64,000 nucleotides of DNA from Sphingobacterium corticibacterium (GTDB taxonomy: Bacteria > Bacteroidota > Bacteroidia > Sphingobacteriales > Sphingobacteriaceae). The first letter of the stretch is position 1. Each line of letters starts with the position of its first letter. The DNA lies in contig NZ_SGIT01000002.1 in the NCBI RefSeq assembly GCF_004208525.1, positions 992,001 through 1,056,000 on the forward strand. Reading direction: 5' to 3'. Below the pieces are notes generated by a model. The model saw only the letters and a list, made by a program, of their open reading frames with translations. It was not told where the DNA came from and made no database searches. The translations under genes were made by a program, and so were the position numbers. This document shows, one piece after another, positions 26,534 to 35,627 of this stretch.

Positions 26534-26541
26534 TATATTTG
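26534..26541 (+). promoter_or_regulatory. putative -7 promoter element for glyS (TATATTTG)
   Basis: TATATTTG matches the Bacteroidota -7 consensus TAnnTTTG and ends only 5 bp before the glyS ATG, implying an almost leaderless mRNA. No TTTG was found at the ideal spacing upstream. Confidence 0.4.
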
Positions 26542-26546
26542 CCCTT

Positions 26547-28016
26547 ATGAGCAAGCAAACAGACGATTTTTTCAAAAATATCATATCACATGCGAAGGAA
26601 TATGGATTTGTGTTTCCTTCTAGCGAGATTTACGACGGCCTAAGTGCGGTGTACGATTATGGTCAAATGGGTTCAGAGCTAAAGAACAACCTCAAGACTT
26701 ATTGGTGGAAATCGATGGTACAGTTGCATGAAAATATTGTCGGTATAGACGCCGCTATCTTCATGCACCCTACCACTTGGAAAGCATCCGGTCACGTCGA
26801 TGGGTTCAACGATCCCATGATAGACAACAAAGATTCCAAAAAACGCTACCGTGCCGACCAGTTGATTGAGGATAAGATAGATCGTTACGAAAAAGACGGA
26901 AAGACGGAGAAAGCCGCACAACTTCAAAAAGACCTTGATGATGCTATTACGGCTGATGATTTAGTGCGTTTGAAAGCAATCATTGAAGAACATAATATTG
27001 TGTGTCCGATTTCGGGCACCAAAAACTGGACAGACGTGCGTCAGTTCAACCTGATGTTTGCTACGCAAATGGGAGCCATGGCGGAAGAAGCAGAAAAGGT
27101 ATATCTCCGTCCGGAGACGGCTCAGGGTATTTTTGTGAACTTCTTAAACGTACAGAAGACCGGACGCATGAAGATTCCATTCGGAATAGCACAAATCGGT
27201 AAGGCTTTTCGAAACGAGGTTATTGCCCGTCAGTTTATCATGCGTATGCGGGAGTTTGAACAGATGGAGTTGCAATTCTTCATCCGCCCCGGCACAGAGA
27301 TGGAATGGTACGAAAAATGGAAAGCAACTCGCTTGAAATGGCATTTAGCTTTAGGGGCAGATGCGACAAAATATCGTTATCACGACCATGTGAAACCAGC
27401 ACATTATGCTAACGCAGCCGTAGATATCGAATACCAATTTCCGTTTGGCTTCAAAGAAGTTGAAGGGATACACTCCCGTACAGACTTTGACCTAAAGCAG
27501 CATCAAGAGTATTCTAAAAAGAAAATGCAGTACTTTGATCCGGAAATTAATCAGAATTACGTTCCCTATGTGGTAGAAACTTCCATCGGTTTGGATCGTT
27601 TATTTTTAACCGTATTGGCTAACTGTCTTGTAGAAGAAGATTTGTCGACGGAAGAAAAGAAAGATTCGCGTATTGTATTGAAATTCCACCCCGCTATCGC
27701 CCCTGTAAAAGCTGCTGTACTACCGCTCACTAAAAAGGACGGATTACCGGACAAAGCAAGGGAGATTATGACCAAATTGAAATTGGACTTCAACATTCAG
27801 TATGACGAAAAAGATGCTATCGGGAAACGCTACCGTCGCCAAGATGCCATCGGCACGCCTTTCTGTATCACGGTGGATTACCAAACATTAGAAGATAATA
27901 CCGTGACTATACGTCACCGCGACAGTATGGCGCAAGAACGTGTTCCGGCCGCTGATCTTCGCAACATTATCGGAGAACTTGTTAGTTGGAACAATCTATT
28001 AGAGCAGCTAGTATAA
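26547..28016 (+). CDS. glyS: glycyl-tRNA synthetase (single-chain, dimeric type)
   Basis: This 489-residue class II synthetase matches the alpha2 GlyRS of Bacteroidota, archaea and eukaryotes. It has FVFPSSEIYDGLSAVYDYGQMGSELKNN at the N-terminus, the motif 2 region IAQIGKAFRNEVIARQ, the MREFEQMELQFF segment that binds glycine, and the motif 3 region VVETSIGLDRL. The C-terminal anticodon-binding domain (APVKAAVLPLTKKDGL) is complete. It charges tRNA-Gly with glycine. It follows bcp with a 58-bp pyrimidine-rich spacer that carries its own promoter-like element. Confidence 0.96.
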   Translation: MSKQTDDFFKNIISHAKEYGFVFPSSEIYDGLSAVYDYGQMGSELKNNLKTYWWKSMVQLHENIVGIDAAIFMHPTTWKASGHVDGFNDPMIDNKDSKKRYRADQLIEDKIDRYEKDGKTEKAAQLQKDLDDAITADDLVRLKAIIEEHNIVCPISGTKNWTDVRQFNLMFATQMGAMAEEAEKVYLRPETAQGIFVNFLNVQKTGRMKIPFGIAQIGKAFRNEVIARQFIMRMREFEQMELQFFIRPGTEMEWYEKWKATRLKWHLALGADATKYRYHDHVKPAHYANAAVDIEYQFPFGFKEVEGIHSRTDFDLKQHQEYSKKKMQYFDPEINQNYVPYVVETSIGLDRLFLTVLANCLVEEDLSTEEKKDSRIVLKFHPAIAPVKAAVLPLTKKDGLPDKAREIMTKLKLDFNIQYDEKDAIGKRYRRQDAIGTPFCITVDYQTLEDNTVTIRHRDSMAQERVPAADLRNIIGELVSWNNLLEQLV

Positions 28017-28031
28017 AAAAATAATAAGGAG

Positions 28032-28991
28032 ATGAAAATTGTAGTTTTAGATGGTTACGCCATGAATCCGGGAGATTTAACTTGGAATGGGCTACAAGCG
28101 CTGGGAGACGTGATGATTTACGAACGCTCCTCCGAAAAAGAAATTATTGAGCGGACAAAAGGAGCCGAAATTGTGCTTACCAACAAGGTTTCTCTTCCAG
28201 CGCACATCATAGAAGCTCTTCCTGCATTAAAGTACATTGGCGTCATGGCCACCGGCTACAATATGATCGATATGGATTGTGCTAATAAGCAGGGTATTGT
28301 CGTTACTAATGTCCCCGGTTATAGTACACCATCAGTCGTCCAACTGACTTTTTCCCTTCTCCTAGAACTATGTTACCACACGCAACGCCATAGTGACGCC
28401 GTGATGAAAGGTAAATGGACAGCCAGTCCTGATTTTTGTTTCTGGGACTATCCCCTAACCGAATTATCTGGAAAGACACTTGGCATAATAGGATTTGGGA
28501 GTATTGGACAAAAAGTAGCCGATGTAGGTGCGGCTTTTGGTATGTCAATTTTAGCGTATAGTCGTACAAAAACCGACCAATCCCACCGTAAGAACTTCCG
28601 GTGGGCTGCAGAGCAAGAAGAACTATTAGCACAAGCAGATATCGTCAGCTTACATTGTCCGTTGACTCCCCAAACTGAAAATCTTATCAACGCTGAATCT
28701 CTTTCTATCATGAAGCCTTCTGCTGTTATCATCAACACCTCCAGAGGAGGCTTAATAGATGCACAAGCACTTGCAGATGCGCTAAACGAGGGACGTATTA
28801 GTGGTGCCGGTATAGATGTGTTGCCCGTCGAACCGCCTCCCATTGATAACCCGCTTTTTAACGCCAAAAATTGTTTAGTTACCCCACACATAGCTTGGGC
28901 AACGAAAGAGTCCAGACTTCGACTCATGGATGTTGTTATCGGCAACATCAAGTCCTTCTTAAACGGACAATCGGTTAACGTGATATCATAA
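28032..28991 (+). CDS. D-2-hydroxyacid dehydrogenase (glycerate dehydrogenase/hydroxypyruvate reductase-like)
   Basis: This 319-residue NAD-dependent enzyme has the Rossmann motif LGIIGFGSIGQKVAD and the catalytic set Arg in INTSRGGL, Glu in PVEPPP and His in TPHIAWA. GYSTPSVVQLTFSLLLEL is typical of the glycerate dehydrogenase group (HprA-like). The residue ending the second beta strand is within AYSRT rather than an acidic pair, so NADP use is possible. An AAGGAG ribosome-binding site precedes the ATG, and the gene is 15 bp after glyS, so it is probably co-transcribed. Confidence 0.92.
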   Translation: MKIVVLDGYAMNPGDLTWNGLQALGDVMIYERSSEKEIIERTKGAEIVLTNKVSLPAHIIEALPALKYIGVMATGYNMIDMDCANKQGIVVTNVPGYSTPSVVQLTFSLLLELCYHTQRHSDAVMKGKWTASPDFCFWDYPLTELSGKTLGIIGFGSIGQKVADVGAAFGMSILAYSRTKTDQSHRKNFRWAAEQEELLAQADIVSLHCPLTPQTENLINAESLSIMKPSAVIINTSRGGLIDAQALADALNEGRISGAGIDVLPVEPPPIDNPLFNAKNCLVTPHIAWATKESRLRLMDVVIGNIKSFLNGQSVNVIS

Positions 28992-28994
28992 AAA

Positions 28995-29018
28995 GAGACG
29001 CGATTTTTATCGCGTCTC
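28995..29018. terminator. hairpin between convergent genes
   Basis: GAGACGCGAT (28995-29004) and ATCGCGTCTC (29009-29018) make a 10-bp stem with a TTTT loop, 3 bp after the dehydrogenase stop. The T run follows on the minus strand, so it also serves as the terminator of the lipoprotein gene ending at 29065. Confidence 0.85.
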
Positions 29019-29064
29019 CATATCAGATTAAATTACAACTTGGTTATTATAAAAAATCAGTTAT

Positions 29065-30540
29065 TTAATTAAAATCGACTTGTTTTTCGCCATCCCAATT
29101 TTCATTTAGGCGAACTACAAACTGCCCGTTTGGGGCATCTAATAATTTCCCACGAAATAGTAATTGCATATTATTGCGGATTTCACTTTCTACCTGAAAT
29201 GTCCGTATCAACTCGTCGGAACCATCATACACGTCTACCTTATATTTCAGTGGAACGGGAATCGGTGTGTTTCCAATAAATTGGTTAAAAAACACCTCTC
29301 GATTAGCTTCATCGAATTGAGGAAGAAGAACAATTTCTGAGCTATCTTCTATGGGATTGTCCATCGTAGGATGGAATGGCGCATAAAAATTCACGTCGTG
29401 TTCTCTTTTTACAATCAGCTTCGCTACCTCCGACAAATCCCCCACATCGGTAAATTCAAACCGAATCTCACTATAGTAGCGGTTCAGTTCAATATCCTTT
29501 TGCATATCCCCCTGCACAGAAAACGTGTCCAAAACACCAAATATCTCTGCTTTACTATTCGAAAAAGTATTGGCGATAAAGTACGTTAATGCGTCGCCGG
29601 TTTCTGGAATATTTAACTCCGCATTAGATACATTCGCTACAAAAGAAGCAATATAATCCCCAGCCGGAAGCGTTAGCGCAAAATCAGACAGTGCCCCTTC
29701 GCGAAAATGATCTGCGCCAGATAGCATCAGATTTTTCGTTGTGGCATCAAAAACATGGTAGTGCACCCGACGCACATTGGCATCCGCGACTTTCTCAGCA
29801 ATTCCCGACACGCGGAAATTATCAATGCGCATAGTGCCGGTCGTTCCATTATAATCGCCTGCACTTCCTCTATTTCCCGCTTTTGGCATCAATTTAATAT
29901 ATAAATCTCTCGAAAAATCCAGTAATTGATCCTCTAGCGCAAAACTAAACGTATTTTTTGCCTGTGGGGTATTCGTGTTTGAAAATTGGTTATTTTCTTC
30001 GATTACCGTATAATTTTCCCCATCTTGGGAAAAAGAGAGCGAAAAGCTTTTTGGCCCTGTGCCCGAAGAACTCACGTCAAAAGCTAATTCCTGCAATGCC
30101 GATACATTCGTCAATGGCATTTTGAAAATCAACTCGTTCAAGCCTTTTATAGATAATGCCCTGCCTGCAATATAATCTTCATATAACCAGCCGATTCCAT
30201 ATTCATCGGGCGTTTGTCCTTGGTTATACGTAATACTCCAGTGTGTACTCGGATAAATATCCGGCATTAAGGTTTCCGCGTTAAAAGACCAATAGTAAAT
30301 ATGGCCTTCATACATATCTTGTGTAGCGGTGTTTGCGGCAGAATAGCTTTTGCCTCTTGTTGCTTTTTTTGCTCCCAAAGTGGAAGCATGTTGTTCAAAT
30401 TCCTGGAATCTGAATCCAATGGTATAGCCTTCTTGAGCATCATTTGGTTCCTCCACATTTTTCTTGCAGGAAACCATGTTAAGCGTGATAAACAAGATGG
30501 AAAAGCTACACCAAACCGAATGGATTGGTTTTCTCATCAT
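29065..30540 (-). CDS. unassigned cell-surface lipoprotein, possibly Mfa2/FimB-like C-terminal region
   Basis: This 491-residue lipoprotein has a signal ending LNMVSC (Cys25). Residues ~85-245 look like a beta-sandwich carbohydrate- or ligand-binding domain: HIYYWSFNAETLMPDIYPS, LAFDVSSSGTGPKSFSLSFSQDG, LYIKLMPK, GTMRIDNFRVSG. This also resembles choice-of-anchor domains. Residues ~255-480 (RVHYHVFDATTKNLML, LPAGDYIASFVAN) recall Mfa2/FimB fimbrial anchors, but the match is by eye and weak. It is alone on its strand and diverges from tpx with a 143-bp shared upstream region. Function is unknown. Confidence 0.6.
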   Translation of the reverse strand: MMRKPIHSVWCSFSILFITLNMVSCKKNVEEPNDAQEGYTIGFRFQEFEQHASTLGAKKATRGKSYSAANTATQDMYEGHIYYWSFNAETLMPDIYPSTHWSITYNQGQTPDEYGIGWLYEDYIAGRALSIKGLNELIFKMPLTNVSALQELAFDVSSSGTGPKSFSLSFSQDGENYTVIEENNQFSNTNTPQAKNTFSFALEDQLLDFSRDLYIKLMPKAGNRGSAGDYNGTTGTMRIDNFRVSGIAEKVADANVRRVHYHVFDATTKNLMLSGADHFREGALSDFALTLPAGDYIASFVANVSNAELNIPETGDALTYFIANTFSNSKAEIFGVLDTFSVQGDMQKDIELNRYYSEIRFEFTDVGDLSEVAKLIVKREHDVNFYAPFHPTMDNPIEDSSEIVLLPQFDEANREVFFNQFIGNTPIPVPLKYKVDVYDGSDELIRTFQVESEIRNNMQLLFRGKLLDAPNGQFVVRLNENWDGEKQVDFN

Positions 30541-30683
30541 AGTTCAGTTATCAAGTTATAATTTAATTGATATCCAAATATAACAACCGAGTATGAAAAA
30601 CCCTAATTTTTCATAAAGAAAAAGTACTTCACAAAAAATAATATAAAAATCTGTATCTTTAGTACGCTTAAAAATTAGAAATC

Positions 30684-31181
30684 ATGGCTAAAATTACATT
30701 CAAAGGAACAGCAGTACATACGCAAGGTGATATACCCGCAGTTGGATCTCCTGCTCCTGACTTCAATTTGACCGCAGGCGATTTATCAGAGAAAAGTCTG
30801 GGTGACTTTAAAGGAAAAAAAGTGGTCTTAAATATCTTTCCGAGCATAGACACCGGCACCTGCGCTGCGTCTGTTCGTAAATTTAACGAAAAAGCCTCTG
30901 GATTGGAAAACACCGTTGTGTTATGTATTTCACGAGACCTTCCTTTTGCACAAGGACGCTTCTGTGCCGCAGAAAACTTAGAAAATGTTATTACCCTTTC
31001 GGAATATAAAGACAGTAATTTTTCGGATGCTTACCAGGTAAAGTTTGTAGACGGCCCATTGACTGGACTATTGAGCCGTTCGGTAGTCGTTATTGATGAA
31101 GAGGGTAAAGTTTCTTATACCGAGCAAGTTGCAGAAACAACGGAAGAACCGGATTATGACAAAGCTCTGGCAGCCTTATAA
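30684..31181 (+). CDS. tpx: thiol peroxidase (Tpx)
   Basis: This 165-residue atypical 2-Cys peroxiredoxin has peroxidatic Cys60 in DTGTCAASVRKF and resolving Cys94 in AQGRFCAAE, a spacing that matches E. coli Tpx (Cys61/Cys95). It removes hydroperoxides with thioredoxin. It is a single gene with a -7-like TATCTTTA at 30654-30661 and ends in a bidirectional terminator shared with the convergent sulfhydrylase gene. Confidence 0.96.
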   Translation: MAKITFKGTAVHTQGDIPAVGSPAPDFNLTAGDLSEKSLGDFKGKKVVLNIFPSIDTGTCAASVRKFNEKASGLENTVVLCISRDLPFAQGRFCAAENLENVITLSEYKDSNFSDAYQVKFVDGPLTGLLSRSVVVIDEEGKVSYTEQVAETTEEPDYDKALAAL

Positions 31182-31209
31182 TATTTCGGAAAAAAGATAA
31201 CGAATAAAA

Positions 31210-31251
31210 AGAGCAAAGATTATGTATACCAACTATCTTTGCTCTTTTTTT
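31210..31251. terminator. bidirectional terminator between tpx and the sulfhydrylase gene
   Basis: AGAGCAAAGAT (31210-31220) pairs with ATCTTTGCTCT (31235-31245), 11 bp with a 14-base loop. A T run follows on the plus strand (31245-31251) and an A run precedes it, giving T on the minus strand. The last bases overlap the stop codon of the convergent gene at 31250. Confidence 0.9.
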
Positions 31252-32425
31252 ATCCTTTGGAAGCTTCCAATGCTTGCAAAATATCTCCTATAATATCTTC
31301 TTTGTCTTCCAAGCCTACAGATATACGTACGGTACCAGGCATAATGCCTAAGTTTAGTCTTTCCTCTTCTGTAAGTTTAGCGTGTGTCGTCGAAGCCGGA
31401 TGTGTAGCAATAGAACGCACATCACCCAAGTTTGACGTGTAAAGAATCATTTCCAGCTTGTCTAAAAAGCGGAAGGCCCTTTCCCTCCCCCCTTTAACCT
31501 CAAAAGTGACGATACCACCCCCGGCTTTCATCTGTTTCTTAGCCAAGTTATACTGTGGATGAGAAGGTAGGAATGGATATTTTACCTGTAAAATTTCCGG
31601 ACGCTTTTCTAATGTTTCAGCCAAAGCCAAAGCGTTGCTGCAATGTCTGTCCATCCGAAGGGCAAGCGTATCCAAGCTCTTCGATAGCGTCCAGGCATTA
31701 AATGCAGACATGGCAGGTCCAGTATGACGAATAAAAAACATCAATTCATCAATTAAATCTTGTTTTCCGACAATAACCCCCCCCAACACTCTACCCTGGC
31801 CATCCATATATTTCGTCGCCGAATGCAACGAAAGATCAAAACCATATGCTAATGGCCTTTGCAAATAGGGTGTTGCAAAACAATTGTCAATGATAAAGAT
31901 AATCTGTGGATATCTCTTCTTTAAACTACCTAAAAATTCCAAATCCGCAAGCTCTAACCCTGGATTAGAAGGCGATTCTAAGAAAACAATTTTTGTATTA
32001 GGCTGTATAGCTTTCTCCCAAGCATCATTGTCTACCGCATTCACATAGCTGGTCGTGATTCCCCAGCGAGGAAACAGTTCTGTAAACAATTGGTGGGTAG
32101 AACCAAAGATAGCACCAGCAGAAACAATATGATCGCCACTTCGTACAAAACCTGCAAAAGAAGCAAAAACGGCTGCCATTCCTGATGAAAAGGCTAAACC
32201 ATCTTCTGCTCCTTCCATGATACATACCTTATTTATAAATTCGGTGGTATTCGGATTGGAGTAACGGGAATATATCGTACCTTCTTCTTCGCCTGCAAAA
32301 ACAGCACGACCTTGTTCTGCACTATCAAAAATAAAACTTGATGTTAGATATAGTGGAACAGAATGCTCACGGGTTGCAGATCGAGGTGCTTGTTCTCGTA
32401 TGATTTTAGATTGATCTTTGTCCAT
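31250..32425 (-). CDS. metZ: Cys/Met-metabolism PLP enzyme, O-succinyl/acetylhomoserine sulfhydrylase-like (MetZ-type)
   Basis: This 391-residue enzyme belongs to the gamma-family of PLP enzymes. Signatures are YSRYSNPNT, FSSGMAAVFASF, and SATKYMDG, in which Lys205 binds PLP. The segment EHSVPLYLTSSFIFDSAEQGRAVFAGEEEG and the overall length match MetZ-like sulfhydrylases, which make homocysteine directly from an activated homoserine and sulfide. A cystathionine gamma-synthase or lyase role cannot be excluded without a tree. A TAACTTTG promoter element sits 7 bp upstream of the start codon. Confidence 0.87.
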   Translation of the reverse strand: MDKDQSKIIREQAPRSATREHSVPLYLTSSFIFDSAEQGRAVFAGEEEGTIYSRYSNPNTTEFINKVCIMEGAEDGLAFSSGMAAVFASFAGFVRSGDHIVSAGAIFGSTHQLFTELFPRWGITTSYVNAVDNDAWEKAIQPNTKIVFLESPSNPGLELADLEFLGSLKKRYPQIIFIIDNCFATPYLQRPLAYGFDLSLHSATKYMDGQGRVLGGVIVGKQDLIDELMFFIRHTGPAMSAFNAWTLSKSLDTLALRMDRHCSNALALAETLEKRPEILQVKYPFLPSHPQYNLAKKQMKAGGGIVTFEVKGGRERAFRFLDKLEMILYTSNLGDVRSIATHPASTTHAKLTEEERLNLGIMPGTVRISVGLEDKEDIIGDILQALEASKG

Positions 32426-32432
32426 AACGAAG

Positions 32433-32440
32433 CAAAGTTA
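32433..32440 (-). promoter_or_regulatory. putative -7 element (TAACTTTG) for the sulfhydrylase gene
   Basis: Read on the minus strand, TAACTTTG matches the TAnnTTTG consensus and ends 7 bp before the ATG at 32425, implying a leader of only a few bases. No TTTG lies at the usual distance upstream. Confidence 0.45.
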
Positions 32441-32552
32441 AAATTTTTTCCAAATTTCACATATATAAAATATTATGCTGGCATATAGTTTGCTATCTTT
32501 TGTTTAGGAGTTTATAAGCCTATTCATACATTTTAGCTAAAACGAACAATTT

Positions 32553-33779
32553 ATGCAGATAAAAAGACTCATATTAGGATTATTACTTGCCAGTCCTGCG
32601 GCTGTATGGGCACAGGGATCGCAGGTAAACACGCAAAGCCAAAAAGCTGTTGGTATGGCTGGTGCCGGATCAGCATTATTCGTAGACGAGACTTCCATTT
32701 TCTATAATCCTGGCGCCGTTGCTAAAATGGATCACAATGCCATATCTGTCGGCGCAAGTGCCGTTATGTATCGCGCTGCCTTTCGGGAATTTAATAGCAA
32801 TGATGTGCACCACACCAAGTTTAAGATCTCCCCACCATTCTCCGCTTTTGCAACATTTGGTCCTCAGAACTCGTGGTGGAAAGCCGGTTTAGGCGTCTAT
32901 ACACCCTTTGGAGGTTCTGTAGACTGGGGCGATCAATGGCCCGGTAGATATGAATTGAATCATTTACAAATGCGGGCTATCTATATCCAACCGACATTGA
33001 GCTTCAAACTAACGGAAAACTTCGGTATCGGTGGGGGCTTTGTATACAACGTAGGTTTGGTCGATCTTTCGCGCTCTATCCCCATCGCATCTGCCGATGG
33101 CACATCGGGAAGAGCTGAGCTGTCAGGCGTAGGCACCGGAATGGGCTTTAATGTGGGGGTACATTATCATTTAGAGGATGATTTCGCGATTTCGCTGAGT
33201 TATCGTTCGCAAGTCATTACTAAACTTAAAGATGGCGATGCGCAATTTACTGTACCTCCAGCATTAGCAACCTCCTTTCCAAATACCACATTCGATGCAG
33301 AACTTCCATTGCCGAGCTCCTTTAATGTAGGTGTAACATTCCCTGCAGGCGAACGGGTGGATATTGCTGCAGACGCGACGTTCATCGGTTATAGTGTATA
33401 CCAAGAACTCGTTTTCGACTATAAAGATAACACGCCTGCCCTCGAAGACACTAAACAAATTAAAAATTATGAAAACGCATTTTCGGTAAAAACCGGTCTC
33501 AATGTCGAAGCATCGGAAAAGCTGGATCTGCGTGCAGGTGTCGGTTATGTATATACCCCGGTGCGAGGCCCTTATGTATCCCCAGAAACACCAGACAATA
33601 ACCGTATAATGGGATCTGTAGGATTTACGTACGATATTAACGACCGTTGGGATCTTACGGGTGCATATGTTTTCCAACATCTGCTGGAGCGAACAGTAAC
33701 AAGTGCCAACACCGGACTTTCTGGTACATACAAAACAAATATTCATGCCCCAGGCATTTCGTTAACTTATAAATGGTAG
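32553..33779 (+). CDS. OmpP1/FadL-family outer-membrane transport protein
   Basis: This 408-residue outer-membrane beta-barrel has a signal ending AVWAQG. The FadL hallmark is visible: SQKAVGMAGAGSALFVDETSIFYNPGAVAKM (the NPA-type hatch region). The C-terminus ends in an aromatic strand, SLTYKW. FadL proteins let hydrophobic molecules such as long-chain fatty acids cross the outer membrane. The next gene starts 2 bp later and encodes a GDSL-type lipoprotein, so the two may form a lipid release-and-uptake pair; this is inference from position. Confidence 0.92.
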   Translation: MQIKRLILGLLLASPAAVWAQGSQVNTQSQKAVGMAGAGSALFVDETSIFYNPGAVAKMDHNAISVGASAVMYRAAFREFNSNDVHHTKFKISPPFSAFATFGPQNSWWKAGLGVYTPFGGSVDWGDQWPGRYELNHLQMRAIYIQPTLSFKLTENFGIGGGFVYNVGLVDLSRSIPIASADGTSGRAELSGVGTGMGFNVGVHYHLEDDFAISLSYRSQVITKLKDGDAQFTVPPALATSFPNTTFDAELPLPSSFNVGVTFPAGERVDIAADATFIGYSVYQELVFDYKDNTPALEDTKQIKNYENAFSVKTGLNVEASEKLDLRAGVGYVYTPVRGPYVSPETPDNNRIMGSVGFTYDINDRWDLTGAYVFQHLLERTVTSANTGLSGTYKTNIHAPGISLTYKW

Positions 33780-33781
33780 TG

Positions 33782-35083
33782 ATGAAAAAAGTATTTAAAA
33801 ATATAGCATTATACATTGGTATCCTGTCCACTATTCTCGCCTCTTCCTGCAAACCGGAAATCGAAGGCTTACAGACGACAGCTGGACAAGCAGATTTTTC
33901 TAAATATATTGCTGTTGGAAATTCATTGACCGCAGGTTTTGCCGATGGTGGGTTATACCTAGAGGGACAAAAGGTAGCATTCCCTAATTTAATTGCAGAA
34001 CAATTGCAACAAGTGGGGAATACTAATTTTAGAAGTCCGTTTTTTTCGGAGACTGAACGTAACGGATCAGGTTATATACAGCTCCAAGCTTTAGTAGAAG
34101 GACAGCCCATCATGGAGAACGTCACGGATAATTTAGCGTATCGTGCAGCGGGAAAACTAAGCAAATACACCGAAGATATCGAAAACCTCGGTGTTCCGGG
34201 TATGCGATTAGACCTTTCAACCCAAGATTGGTTTGGTGCCTTGAATATGTATTTTGAGCGGCTATTACCAGATTCCGATGTTGGCGCGAAAACGTACATG
34301 CAATTTGCCACCGAAAAAAACCATACATTTTTCAGTTTTTGGTTAGGAAACAACGATGTTTTAGGGTATGCTATGAATGGTGCTGTAACCAATCCAACCG
34401 ATCCAACAACGGTGTTAACAGAAACAGCCACATTTGAACAGGTCTACAGCGGTTTTATAGAGGCACTGACCACCAACGATCGCAAAGGCGTAGTGGCGAC
34501 TATTCCTGATGTAACCGCTATTCCTTTTTTTACAACCGTCACGCGGGCAGCATTGATTGCAGCCGTAAAGGCAGAGAGCGGTCAGGACGTCCAAGACATC
34601 TATATTATGACAGGCAATGGTATTCCCCGTGCGGCAACAGACGATGATTTGTTTGTACTACCATTCGCATCAGCAGGATTATTGGGAAGCACATCCGTAG
34701 AGAATCCTGCACCCTATGGGTTGCACCCCTTAAATCCAGTCGAGAGCAACTATGTTTTAGATACTGACGAAGTCGCAAGTGTTCAAGCACGTGTAACCGC
34801 ATTCAACCGCATCATCAAAAATATTGCTGAAGCAAAAAAATTGGCATTAGCGGATGCTCATGCCTATCTTAACCGTGTTAAAGAACCGGGAATCATGTAC
34901 AACGGGGTAGCGATAAATGCTTCTTTCATTACCGGAAATGCCTTTTCACTCGATGGCGTTCATCTCACGCCAATGGGAAATGCACTCATGGCCAATCTTT
35001 TTATTGAAGCTATCAATAAACAATACGGCAGCAAGATTCCAAAAGTAGATGCATCACAATATCGAGGCGTGAAATTTCCTTAG
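33782..35083 (+). CDS. SGNH/GDSL-family lipoprotein
   Basis: The ATG at 33782 gives 433 residues and a good lipoprotein signal (STILASSC); an ATG nine bases earlier lies inside the FadL gene and is less likely. The nucleophile block is AVGNSLTAGF (GNSL in place of GDSL), the Asn block is FWLGNNDVLGYA, and the Asp/His block is DGVHLTPMGNAL. All residues needed for an SGNH serine hydrolase are therefore present. The tail GSKIPKVDASQYRGVKFP is common to Bacteroidota homologues. It probably sits in the outer membrane and may hydrolyse lipids for the adjacent FadL porin. Confidence 0.85.
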   Translation: MKKVFKNIALYIGILSTILASSCKPEIEGLQTTAGQADFSKYIAVGNSLTAGFADGGLYLEGQKVAFPNLIAEQLQQVGNTNFRSPFFSETERNGSGYIQLQALVEGQPIMENVTDNLAYRAAGKLSKYTEDIENLGVPGMRLDLSTQDWFGALNMYFERLLPDSDVGAKTYMQFATEKNHTFFSFWLGNNDVLGYAMNGAVTNPTDPTTVLTETATFEQVYSGFIEALTTNDRKGVVATIPDVTAIPFFTTVTRAALIAAVKAESGQDVQDIYIMTGNGIPRAATDDDLFVLPFASAGLLGSTSVENPAPYGLHPLNPVESNYVLDTDEVASVQARVTAFNRIIKNIAEAKKLALADAHAYLNRVKEPGIMYNGVAINASFITGNAFSLDGVHLTPMGNALMANLFIEAINKQYGSKIPKVDASQYRGVKFP

Positions 35084-35149
35084 CGAAAAATACATTAAAT
35101 GGATTGGAAAGCTTATTTTTGAAGAATTTGGTAGAAACAATTTATTTCC

Positions 35150-35569
35150 ATGAAAGTCCAATTACAACGAAAAAACGAAGCAGTTCATTTTGAAGGTTCT
35201 AGCGAGCTTTCTGACATAAAAATTCACATCGACGGTGCTGAAAGTATCGGGGGTGAAGGAAAAGGCGTACGACCAATGGAGTTGGTATTGATGGCCTTAG
35301 GATCTTGTAGTGTGTTTGATTTATCCAACATCCTGAATAAGCAACGTCAGGTTATAGAAGATATCCGAGTCGAAGTGGAAGGAAAACGTCGGGAAGAAGT
35401 TCCGAATATTTTCACCCACATTCACATTACTTTTCTATTAAAGGGACAGCTTGACGAAGCGAAAGTACATAAAGCAGCAGAATTGGCTGTAAAGAAATAT
35501 TGCTCCGTCCATGATATGCTTTCTGCTGGAGGAGTGGAGATTACGTACAGTTTGAAATTTTTTAAATAA
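35150..35569 (+). CDS. OsmC/Ohr-family protein
   Basis: This 139-residue protein shows the OsmC fold with two Cys: ALGSCSVFDLSNIL (first) and VKKYCSVHDML (second). In the family these reduce organic hydroperoxides or handle sulfur compounds. The sequence lies closer to YhfA-like members than to Ohr, because it has KRREEVPNIFTHIHI between the two Cys. It is 66 bp after the GDSL lipoprotein gene and ends at a symmetrical terminator. Confidence 0.9.
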   Translation: MKVQLQRKNEAVHFEGSSELSDIKIHIDGAESIGGEGKGVRPMELVLMALGSCSVFDLSNILNKQRQVIEDIRVEVEGKRREEVPNIFTHIHITFLLKGQLDEAKVHKAAELAVKKYCSVHDMLSAGGVEITYSLKFFK

Positions 35570-35609
35570 AAAATGAGGAGGGAATAATCGGTTTTTCCTC
35601 CTCATTTTT
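35570..35609. terminator. bidirectional terminator after the OsmC gene
   Basis: AAAATGAGGAGG (35570-35581) and CCTCCTCATTTT (35597-35608) form a 12-bp stem with T runs in both directions. It serves the OsmC gene and the convergent glycine-zipper lipoprotein gene ending at 35628. Confidence 0.92.
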
Positions 35610-35627
35610 ATCTTACGTTACAAACGA

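Noticed and set aside
28448..28951. 167-codon open frame on the minus strand
   Set aside because: Antisense to the D-2-hydroxyacid dehydrogenase gene, which has complete motifs; low-complexity Ser/Ala composition.
33264..33746. 160-codon minus-strand frame
   Set aside because: Antisense to the FadL gene; Cys/Ile-rich and without homology that could be recognised.
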